Shown: in pieces, positions 41,109-48,770 of the stretch | Position numbering within the stretch: the first letter of the stretch is position 1 | Layout: each line of letters opens with the position of its first letter | Origin: CBDEGU01 sp965238045 | GTDB taxonomy: Bacteria; Acidobacteriota; Terriglobia; Bryobacterales; UBA6623 | Assembly (NCBI GenBank): GCA_965238045.1 | Contig: CBDEGU010000012.1 | Location: 868,001 to 932,000, forward strand | Length of the DNA stretch: 64,000 nucleotides | Direction of reading: 5' to 3' | Program-made: the position numbers and the translations under genes | The notes under the pieces: model-generated | Told to the model about the DNA's origin: nothing | Databases searched by the model: none | The model's input: the letters and a program-made list of their open reading frames with translations, nothing else

Positions 41109-42398
41109 GTGAAGAAACGATATCACATTCTGGATTCCGCGAAGCAACAGCCAGTCAGCCCCAACGACCTCACCCGCCTGCTCAGCCAAAACTCCCAACT
41201 CATGCTGCCCTTGGTTGAACTGGTCGAGCAGTGCCGCGGAGCCGTCGACGAGGTTATCGACGTCACCGGCCGCGCCGCCATTCAAGCCGTGCTGGAACTG
41301 TCGGCGCAGCAAGTTACCGGTGGAAAACTTTCCCAGCCCGGCAAGAAGCGCCGCGGCGATGTGGTCCGCTGGGGCCGCCAGCCCGGTCGCGTCAAGCTCA
41401 GCAACCGCAAACTGCGCGTCAGCAAACCCAGACTGCGCAAACGCTCCGGCGGCGAGGTCAAAGTGCCCGCTTACGAAGCGATGCAGGACGACGAACGCCT
41501 CGGCGCGCGCATGCTCGACATTCTGATGAAGGGCGTCTCGACGCGCAACTATGCCGGGGTGATTGGCGCAATGGCCGGCACGGCCGGGGTGTCGAAATCC
41601 GCCGTCAGCCGGGAGGCAGTCGAGGCCGCCGAAAAGAGCATCGACGAAGTGCTCACGCGGCGCCTGGATGAGTTGGATCTGCTGGTGATCTACGTGGACG
41701 GTTTGATCTTCGCAGATCATGTAGTGCTTGCAGCGGTGGGCGTAGACCGTCAGGGCAACAAACATGTGCTGGGATTGCAGCACGCCGCCACTGAGAGCAC
41801 AGCCGCCGCCGAAGACTTGCTGAGGGGCATGGTCGAGCGGGGAGTATCGACGGAGAAAAACAGGCTCTTCGTGCTCGATGGATCGAAGGCCCTGCGGGCG
41901 GCGGTGCGGCGGGTCTTCGGCAAAGTTCCGGTGCAGCGCTGCCGTGCTCACAAGCTGCGCAATGTCGTCGAGCGGCTGCCTAAGGCCGAGCGCGATCAGG
42001 CCAAAGCGGCGATCCGGGCCGCCTGGCGGCTCCGAGCCCAAGATGGACAAGCGCGGCTGGAGAAGCTAGCCCAGTGGTACGAGGGTGACTGGCCCGAGGC
42101 GGCGGTGAGTTTGCGCGAAGGCATGGAGGAGTGTTTCACCATCAACCGCCTGGGTGCGCCGCCGTCGCTGCATCGCTGCCTGGCGACGACGAACATCGTC
42201 GAGTCTCCTAACGCCGGGGTGCGGCGGAGAACGCGGCGAGTGACCCGCTGGAAGGACGCGGCCATGGTGTGTCGCTGGGCCACGGCTGCATTCCTCGATA
42301 CCGAGAAAAGCTTCCGCAAGATCATGGGTTACAAGGATCTGTGGATGCTCGACGCCATCCTCAATCCGGCCAAGGCCACAGCAGCAAAGGCTGCCTAG
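41109..42398 (+). CDS. IS256 transposase (copy B)
   Basis: It is the same 429-aa Mutator-type enzyme as copies A and C, with one residue change (Arg for Gly in AAWRLRAQDGQARLEKL, from a GG to CC change at about 42032). The catalytic region is intact. E5 is inserted 13 bp after the stop codon, so the gene itself is undamaged. Confidence 0.92.
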   Translation: MKKRYHILDSAKQQPVSPNDLTRLLSQNSQLMLPLVELVEQCRGAVDEVIDVTGRAAIQAVLELSAQQVTGGKLSQPGKKRRGDVVRWGRQPGRVKLSNRKLRVSKPRLRKRSGGEVKVPAYEAMQDDERLGARMLDILMKGVSTRNYAGVIGAMAGTAGVSKSAVSREAVEAAEKSIDEVLTRRLDELDLLVIYVDGLIFADHVVLAAVGVDRQGNKHVLGLQHAATESTAAAEDLLRGMVERGVSTEKNRLFVLDGSKALRAAVRRVFGKVPVQRCRAHKLRNVVERLPKAERDQAKAAIRAAWRLRAQDGQARLEKLAQWYEGDWPEAAVSLREGMEECFTINRLGAPPSLHRCLATTNIVESPNAGVRRRTRRVTRWKDAAMVCRWATAAFLDTEKSFRKIMGYKDLWMLDAILNPAKATAAKAA

Positions 42399-42411
42399 TA
42401 CAATGCTCTTT

Positions 42412-43401
42412 GATGGGTATTCACTTGACTCAGGTGACCACAAGATGTAGGATCTTGGAAAATGGAAGATTATCCGCGGAATCTGGCCGAGGTCGAGGCG
42501 CGTTTCGCCAACGAGCAGGCCTGTCGGGAGTATCTGTGTCAACTCCGCTGGCCGGAGGGTTTTCGTTGTCCGCGATGCGGGCATGACAAAACCTGGGCGG
42601 TACGCACGGTGCTGCTTATTTCAAGACACCCGCAAACCGCTCCAGAGCTGGTTTCGAGCCATGTGGTGGCTCACCAGCCAGAAGAACGGGGCCAGCGCAC
42701 TGGGATTGCAACGAGCGTTGGGCCTGGGCAGCTACAAGACGGCCTGGACTTGGTTGCACAAGCTCCGGCGCGCTATGGTACGGCCCGGACGCGACCGGCT
42801 CAGCGGGCGCGTTGAGGTTGACGAGACCTACTTAGGAGCCCTGGAGGAGGGCGTGCGGGGCCGCCAAACCGACGCGAAAGCGCTGATTGCAGTAGCGGCC
42901 GAGGAAGATGGCGCAGGCATCGGACGAATTCGGATGCGCACGATTCCGAACGCCTCCGGGGACAGCTTGATGGCCTTCGTTGGCGAGTCGGTCGAACCCG
43001 GCAGCGTGGTCCACACCGACGGTTGGCTGGGTTACGGGCCACTCGAAAGCGACGGCTATCGCCACGAGGTGAGCTACCTGGACGGGCAACCGGCGCGGGC
43101 CTCGGAACTGCTCCCCCGCGTTCATCGCGTGGTGTCGTTGCTGAAGCGCTGGATACTGGGTACGCATCAAGGAGCCGTCAGCCACGAGCATCTCGACTCC
43201 TACCTCGACGAATTCACCTTCCGCTTCAACCGCCGCAAGTCCAGAAGTCGAGGCAAGCTCTTCTACCGCCTGGTGCAGCAGGCCGTCGCCGTCCAACCGG
43301 TGCCCTACAAGTCGCTGGTCGGAGGCACCGCAACACATGCTACGGACAACCACAACATGTAGGGGCTATTTCAAAATACCTGAGTCAAGTGAATACCCAT
43401 C
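42412..43401 (+). mobile_element. IS1595-family element E5 (47-bp deletion)
   Basis: The ends are GATGGGTATTCACTTGACTC and its inverse, and TGCTCTTT is duplicated at 42404-42411 and 43402-43409. Its 990 bp equals 1037 minus a 47-bp deletion in the transposase gene. It belongs to the E3 sequence subtype and sits in the terminal region of IS256 copy B. Confidence 0.93.
42462..43362 (+). pseudogene. IS1595 transposase of E5, frameshifted by deletion
   Basis: Relative to E3, 47 bp are missing after GCACGGTGCTGCT (about 42617). This removes the second half of the zinc ribbon (LQCASCGHQASATAGTIF) and shifts the frame. The downstream ISXO2 domain is otherwise intact. The copy cannot make a full transposase and would need E3 or E4 in trans. 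Confidence 0.9.
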
Positions 43402-43454
43402 TGCTCTTTTACGCCGCCGCCCTACAAACCCTCAACTACGATTGGGACACTCTC

Positions 43455-43761
43455 AATAGTACCTGGAAATGCTACAGGCGTTACGAAATGTTTGCTTGAT
43501 GACGATTTAGCTCTAGGAACCCATGCTAGGGGCCGGACTGCTAGTAGAACTTCGTTTCAGCAACTCGACGAGGCCAGCAAGACCGCCGCATCCTATTTTA
43601 ATTCAATGAGATACATTCTATCATCCGAACCGGCGCGGATCGCCTTTTTCGGTTCCGTACTTTCCCCATGTCGTTTAAGGGGTTCTCCTCATTGCGTGCT
43701 TGCCGTGTCTTTCTATACTAATGGCTGTGGGGCTATGTCTGCGTCCTTTCGCAAGGGAATT
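43455..43761 (+). pseudogene. gene fragment between two IS256 copies, unknown family
   Basis: One frame is open from the IS256-B junction (VPGNATGVTKCLLDDDLALG) through NSMRYILSSEPARIAFFGSV to SASFRKGI. It is then completed by TGA just beyond IS256 copy C at 45218-45220 when the element is removed. The 5' end is lost at copy B. No domain is recognised. Confidence 0.4.
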
Positions 43762-45209
43762 GAGAGTGTCCCAATCGTAGTTGAGGGTTTGTAGGGCGGC
43801 GGCGTAAAAGAGCATTGTACTAGGCAGCCTTTGCTGCTGTGGCCTTGGCCGGATTGAGGATGGCGTCGAGCATCCACAGATCCTTGTAACCCATGATCTT
43901 GCGGAAGCTTTTCTCGGTATCGAGGAATGCAGCCGTGGCCCAGCGACACACCATGGCCGCGTCCTTCCAGCGGGTCACTCGCCGCGTTCTCCGCCGCACC
44001 CCGGCGTTAGGAGACTCGACGATGTTCGTCGTCGCCAGGCAGCGATGCAGCGACGGCGGCGCACCCAGGCGGTTGATGGTGAAACACTCCTCCATGCCTT
44101 CGCGCAAACTCACCGCCGCCTCGGGCCAGTCACCCTCGTACCACTGGGCTAGCTTCTCCAGCCGCGCTTGTCCATCTTGGGCTCCCAGCCGCCAGGCGGC
44201 CCGGATCGCCGCTTTGGCCTGATCGCGCTCGGCCTTAGGCAGCCGCTCGACGACATTGCGCAGCTTGTGAGCACGGCAGCGCTGCACCGGAACTTTGCCG
44301 AAGACCCGCCGCACCGCCGCCCGCAGGGCCTTCGATCCATCGAGCACGAAGAGCCTGTTTTTCTCCGTCGATACTCCCCGCTCGACCATGCCCCTCAGCA
44401 AGTCTTCGGCGGCGGCTGTGCTCTCAGTGGCGGCGTGCTGCAATCCCAGCACATGTTTGTTGCCCTGACGGTCTACGCCCACCGCTGCAAGCACTACATG
44501 ATCTGCGAAGATCAAACCGTCCACGTAGATCACCAGCAGATCCAACTCATCCAGGCGCCGCGTGAGCACTTCGTCGATGCTCTTTTCGGCGGCCTCGACT
44601 GCCTCCCGGCTGACGGCGGATTTCGACACCCCGGCCGTGCCGGCCATTGCGCCAATCACCCCGGCATAGTTGCGCGTCGAGACGCCCTTCATCAGAATGT
44701 CGAGCATGCGCGCGCCGAGGCGTTCGTCGTCCTGCATCGCTTCGTAAGCGGGCACTTTGACCTCGCCGCCGGAGCGTTTGCGCAGTCTGGGTTTGCTGAC
44801 GCGCAGTTTGCGGTTGCTGAGCTTGACGCGACCGGGCTGGCGGCCCCAGCGGACCACATCGCCGCGGCGCTTCTTGCCGGGCTGGGAAAGTTTTCCACCG
44901 GTAACTTGCTGCGCCGACAGTTCCAGCACGGCTTGAATGGCGGCGCGGCCGGTGACGTCGATAACCTCGTCGACGGCTCCGCGGCACTGCTCGACCAGTT
45001 CAACCAAGGGCAGCATGAGTTGGGAGTTTTGGCTGAGCAGGCGGGTGAGGTCGTTGGGGCTGACTGGCTGTTGCTTCGCGGAATCCAGAATGTGATATCG
45101 TTTCTTCACGGCGGTTCTCCTTTGTGGTGAAAGGTTTGCTCGATTCTCTCAGAGAACCGGGCTTGAGAACCGCCGCCCTTCCACCTTCAACTAGATTCGG
45201 GACAATCTC
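43762..45209 (-). mobile_element. IS256-family element, copy C
   Basis: The 1448-bp element is the same as copy A, with AGGGAATT duplicated at 43754-43761 and 45210-45217. It lies in inverted orientation to copy B, 307 bp away. Confidence 0.93.
43820..45109 (-). CDS. IS256 transposase (copy C)
   Basis: The 429-aa reading is identical to copy A, with the Mutator-type catalytic motifs LLVIYVDGLIFADHVVLAAV and QRCRAHKLRNVVERLP. It is full length and presumably functional. Confidence 0.92.
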   Translation of the reverse strand: MKKRYHILDSAKQQPVSPNDLTRLLSQNSQLMLPLVELVEQCRGAVDEVIDVTGRAAIQAVLELSAQQVTGGKLSQPGKKRRGDVVRWGRQPGRVKLSNRKLRVSKPRLRKRSGGEVKVPAYEAMQDDERLGARMLDILMKGVSTRNYAGVIGAMAGTAGVSKSAVSREAVEAAEKSIDEVLTRRLDELDLLVIYVDGLIFADHVVLAAVGVDRQGNKHVLGLQHAATESTAAAEDLLRGMVERGVSTEKNRLFVLDGSKALRAAVRRVFGKVPVQRCRAHKLRNVVERLPKAERDQAKAAIRAAWRLGAQDGQARLEKLAQWYEGDWPEAAVSLREGMEECFTINRLGAPPSLHRCLATTNIVESPNAGVRRRTRRVTRWKDAAMVCRWATAAFLDTEKSFRKIMGYKDLWMLDAILNPAKATAAKAA

Positions 45210-45259
45210 AGGGAATTTGACCCCGCAAACTGAACGACAGACTGGGTAGAAGTACTGCG

Positions 45260-46210
45260 ATGAGTTTTATTGACTGTAGCAAGTGTCACCACGGTCTCGA
45301 GCAGGGCGCCAATTTTTGTGACCGGTGCGGGACGGCGATTGGGGATCTTGACGCGCTGGGCAGCCTCAAGACGGCGATGTGCACACACTGCGTACGACCG
45401 CTCAGGGGGGCGAAACAGTACTGTAGTATCTGCGGGCATAGAGCGGGAAAGAAGGACAAGAAGAAAGACCAGACGGAAGGTTGGCTTACAAGGCTCCTCA
45501 ACAAACCAGCCGTGCAGATCACCATTGCCTGCGTGCTGTTATTTTCCGCCGCGCCAACGATATACTTCACCTGGAAGCGCGCCCAGGAGGCGATGGGGGG
45601 AGACGAGGACATCCAGTCGAACATGCGCCGCGTGCGGACCCTCTCGGTCGACGCCGACAGCAGTTCGCGCCCGATGCTCCCTAGTTCCCTGGCGGTCGAT
45701 AATAACGGCAACGTCTACGTTGCCGAAGACAAGGGTCACCGCGTTCTGCGCATCGACGACAAGGGCCGAAGATCCGTTTTCGCCGGCACGGGCGGCGCGG
45801 GCTTCAGCGGCGACGGCGGACCGGCCACCCAGGCACAGCTCGATGGTCCCATGGGTCTGGCTTTAGACTCCTTTGGCCGGTTGCTGATCGCCGATACTTA
45901 TAACCACCGAATTCGACGGGTCGATGCGGACGGGTCCATCAAGACGATCTCTGGGTCCGGGCCCGTGAGAATCGGACAAGGCCAGTATGGCGGCGACGGC
46001 GTGCTGGCGGTCGACGCGAGGCTGAATGAGCCGACGGCGGTGGCAGTCGACAGCTCCGGCCGCATCTACATTCTCGATACGGGAAACCGTGCCATCCGCA
46101 TCCTCGACCGCAGCGGCGGATCCATCAGAAGCTCCCCTAAAAGAAGACCGAGAAGAAGGCGGAGTCAGGGACCGAGGGCTCCAGTGCCGACTCTTGCCGA
46201 AAGCCGTTGA
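45260..46210 (+). CDS. zinc-ribbon, single-helix, NHL-repeat protein (probably 3'-truncated)
   Basis: Two double-Cys zinc ribbons open the protein (CSKCHHGLEQGANFCDRCGT near residues 6-25, and CTHCVRPL...YCSICGH near 41-59). A membrane helix follows (AVQITIACVLLFSAAPTIYF, near 84-103). Outside the membrane come NHL repeats (LAVDNNGNVYVAEDKGHRVL, GPMGLALDSFGRLLIADTYN, EPTAVAVDSSGRIYILDTGN). Only three blades are present before a basic, non-NHL tail (SPKRRPRRRRSQG). A working propeller has five or six, so the 3' end has probably been replaced. IS256 copy C lies 50 bp upstream. Confidence 0.7.
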   Translation: MSFIDCSKCHHGLEQGANFCDRCGTAIGDLDALGSLKTAMCTHCVRPLRGAKQYCSICGHRAGKKDKKKDQTEGWLTRLLNKPAVQITIACVLLFSAAPTIYFTWKRAQEAMGGDEDIQSNMRRVRTLSVDADSSSRPMLPSSLAVDNNGNVYVAEDKGHRVLRIDDKGRRSVFAGTGGAGFSGDGGPATQAQLDGPMGLALDSFGRLLIADTYNHRIRRVDADGSIKTISGSGPVRIGQGQYGGDGVLAVDARLNEPTAVAVDSSGRIYILDTGNRAIRILDRSGGSIRSSPKRRPRRRRSQGPRAPVPTLAESR

Positions 46211-46501
46211 CCAGCGGATGAGGCTGCTTCTTCTTTCCACCGCTTGTGCCAAGTATTTGTACCAAGTGAATGGCCGCGGCCACCGGTAGCCGCAACCCCT
46301 CGGCACGTGCGTGCGTCAAGTCAGTGACGCGGCCGGGGACCGGCGCTTGCCGCCTGCTACAGTTCGGCCTGGGCTTTTCGTGGCCATGCAGGGGTGGAAC
46401 ATTTCCGCGCCCGAGCGCGCGCCACGCCGCGGTCTCCGTCCGGATGTCTCCCTCTGGATTGCTCGCGCGGTGGATCACTGCGACAATAAGACCGAACGAT
46501 C

Positions 46502-47374
46502 ATGCGACGGTTGCTATCTCCCATCCGTGGTTCTTCCCGCGCCGGCCGGTCTCGCCCCGTGGCCCTCATCGTTACGATCTTTTCGCTTGCGGTCTCCCTG
46601 GGCCTGTTGTGGATGGTCTGGAAACAGTCAGTTGCACTCGAATCGCGACTGAGCTCCACCGAGCAGCGCGCCTCGACTCTGGAACAGAGCCTGCGGCAGT
46701 CTCGGGAGGAGGCCGAGCGTTTTCGGCTGGAAGGCTCGCGGGCGGCCCAACGGGCCGAGGAAGCCGCCGAAGAGGCGAGGGGATGGAACCAGGCGCGCCG
46801 GCAAGCCGAGCTGGAGCGAGAACTCGCCCGCGAGCAAGCACAGAAATCCCGGCAAGAATCGGTGGCCGCTCAAGAGAAGGCCAAGAAATTTCGCGCCGAA
46901 GCGGAACGGCTGAGAAAACAACGCGAGGCCGAACTGGATCAGATGCGCGAAGCTCTCGGCCGCATTGCCGAAACCCGCCGCACGCCGATGGGAATGGTCA
47001 TCAATCTCGGGGAAGATTCCTTTCTCTTTGACTTCGACAAAGCTGTACTGCGCGCCGAGAACCGCGAGATGCTCAGCCGTATCGCCGGAGTCCTGCTAGC
47101 CTCGCACGGCTACCGGCTCCAGGTCTACGGCCATGCCGACGATGTCGGCGACCCAACCTACAATCAGCAGCTTTCCGAGAGGCGCGCACAGTCCGTCGGC
47201 GGCTACCTCATCGAAGCGGGCATTCCGAAAACACTCGTTGACGTGAAAGGTTTTGGAGAATCCGCTCCGCGCCTCAAGAGCAGCAGCAGACAAGCGCGCC
47301 AGAAGAACCGGCGCGTCGAGATCGGCGTCATCGACACGATCATTCAATACGCGGGCGAAGTCACCGAACCCTGA
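46502..47374 (+). CDS. OmpA-type peptidoglycan-binding protein
   Basis: The 290-aa product has an N-terminal membrane anchor (VALIVTIFSLAVSLGLLWMV), a long charged coiled coil (about residues 45-160, rich in Arg/Glu/Ala) and an OmpA_C domain. That domain includes DSFLFDFDKAVLRAENREML, LQVYGHADDVGDPTYNQQLS and ERRAQSVGGYLIEAGIP, then GFGESAPRLKSSSRQARQKN ahead of RRVEI. The Asp and Arg residues that bind meso-diaminopimelate are kept (HADDVGD; NRRVEI). It links the inner membrane to the cell wall. Confidence 0.9.
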   Translation: MRRLLSPIRGSSRAGRSRPVALIVTIFSLAVSLGLLWMVWKQSVALESRLSSTEQRASTLEQSLRQSREEAERFRLEGSRAAQRAEEAAEEARGWNQARRQAELERELAREQAQKSRQESVAAQEKAKKFRAEAERLRKQREAELDQMREALGRIAETRRTPMGMVINLGEDSFLFDFDKAVLRAENREMLSRIAGVLLASHGYRLQVYGHADDVGDPTYNQQLSERRAQSVGGYLIEAGIPKTLVDVKGFGESAPRLKSSSRQARQKNRRVEIGVIDTIIQYAGEVTEP

Positions 47375-47615
47375 GCCAGCCCGCATTTCTCACCACCTTG
47401 CATGTGGCAAGGCAGGGACAAGAGGTGAGCGAGGAGCGGGTTGCAACCGGCTCCTCGCGACGCGGCGCCGGCTCGATCGTGCCACCATGGGCTTCGAGCC
47501 CGTTCGTCAGCGTGAGCGGCGCCGCGTGCCTCGTACTGACGGGCCTCTCACGCACTTCGCCCCTCCACTTCGCCCGGCGACGTGGTGAGAAAAGCGCGCT
47601 AACCCCGGCCGCGAC

Positions 47616-48692
47616 TCAATGCAACTGGCGCACGCGGTGGTTTTCGCTGTCGCCGATATAGATTCTTCCGGCCGAATCAACGAACACTCCATGGGGTCGC
47701 GCCAGGCCGCACCGCAGCGGCGCGCCGCCGGGACCGTCATGACGGGAGCCGTCCCCAACCACCGTCGTAATGACGCCGGTCTTCAGGTCGATGCGCCGAA
47801 TCGTATGGCTTTCGGTGTCCGCGATGAAGACACCATGATCGGGACCCACGGCGATGCCTTTGGGTCCCGAGAGCAGCGCCTTGCGGGCCGGGCCGCCGTC
47901 CCCGGCATACCCTTTCTCGCCCGTCCCGGCGATGTGGTGAAGTGTTTCCGACTTCATGTCGATGCGAAAGACGGCGTTGCCTTCCCGCAGCGCAAGGAAC
48001 ATGTCGCCATTCTTGTCAAACGCCATCGTACGCGGACCGTTCAGGGGCGTACCCTGAAGCGGGGCGATCGCGGGCGTCGCTCCTCTCTCGCCGGTGCCCG
48101 CGAATGTTTCGATCAAGCCCGTTGCCAAGTTCACCCGCCGCACGCGATGGTTGCCGATATCGGCGATGTAGAGGTGCCCTGAGCCATCAAGCGCAATGCT
48201 GTGAGGCTGACTCAGTTGCGCCTTCGTGGCGGGACCTCCATCCCCTGAAAATCCTCTTGTGCCGTTTCCGGCGACCGTCGAAATGATGTTTGTTTTGCCG
48301 TCGACTCGCCGGACGATCTGATTTCGCATCTCCACGATATACATATTTCCCGCCCCATCGAAACGAACCTCATAGGGCTCATCGAGCGACGCAGCGAGCG
48401 CGGGCCCGCCGTCCCCGGAATAACCCGCCTCGCCATTGCCGGCAACCGTTGAGATCACTCCCGTTCGCAAGTCGAGCCGGCGAACTCTGTGGTTGTCGAC
48501 TTCGCAGACATAGAGCGCGCCGTCGGGGCCGATCTCGACTCCATAGGGATTGGCGAGCCGCGCTTGCACGCCGGGTCCGCCGTCTCCGCTGAATCCCGCA
48601 TCGCCGGTTCCCGCAAGGGTGCGCACGCTCTGGGCGGCGCATGGAAGCACCAGCAGGCCCGCGGCCATACAGGCGAATGCGAGTCGGTTCAT
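47616..48692 (-). CDS. secreted NHL-repeat beta-propeller protein
   Basis: A signal peptide (MNRLAFACMAAGLLVLPCAA) is followed by six NHL blades with the recurring pattern T-x-A-G-x-G-x-x-G-(F/Y)-S/A-G-D-G-G-P and then L-x-x-P-x-x-(I/V)-x-x-x-x-x-G-x-x-(Y/F)-(I/V)-x-D-x-x-x-H-x-(V/I)-R. The whole chain is used, so it is one complete propeller of unknown ligand. I start at MNRL because the preceding 24 residues do not fit a signal sequence. Confidence 0.88.
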   Translation of the reverse strand: MNRLAFACMAAGLLVLPCAAQSVRTLAGTGDAGFSGDGGPGVQARLANPYGVEIGPDGALYVCEVDNHRVRRLDLRTGVISTVAGNGEAGYSGDGGPALAASLDEPYEVRFDGAGNMYIVEMRNQIVRRVDGKTNIISTVAGNGTRGFSGDGGPATKAQLSQPHSIALDGSGHLYIADIGNHRVRRVNLATGLIETFAGTGERGATPAIAPLQGTPLNGPRTMAFDKNGDMFLALREGNAVFRIDMKSETLHHIAGTGEKGYAGDGGPARKALLSGPKGIAVGPDHGVFIADTESHTIRRIDLKTGVITTVVGDGSRHDGPGGAPLRCGLARPHGVFVDSAGRIYIGDSENHRVRQLH

Positions 48693-48770
48693 CAAGTAGT
48701 CTCCGGTCAAGGCCCGCACCATCCCGGTTGCTACCATCCGGTTGCTACAATCCGGTTTCATCAAACCATT

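Larger units (their letters stand above)
41009..43454 (+). mobile_element. IS256-family element, copy B (interrupted by E5)
   Basis: Both ends match copies A and C (GAGATTGTCCCGAATCTAGT; inverse of GAGAGTGTCCCAATCGTAGT). After removing E5 and one E5 duplication it is again 1448 bp. The flanks differ, however: CCGTCTGC before and AATAGTAC after, so there is no target duplication. The copy has probably recombined with another IS256. Confidence 0.92.

Noticed and set aside
41009..45209. Composite transposon formed by inverted IS256 copies B and C
   Set aside because: Copy B has no matching duplication, copy C has its own, and the DNA between holds only a gene fragment. The copies arrived separately or by recombination.
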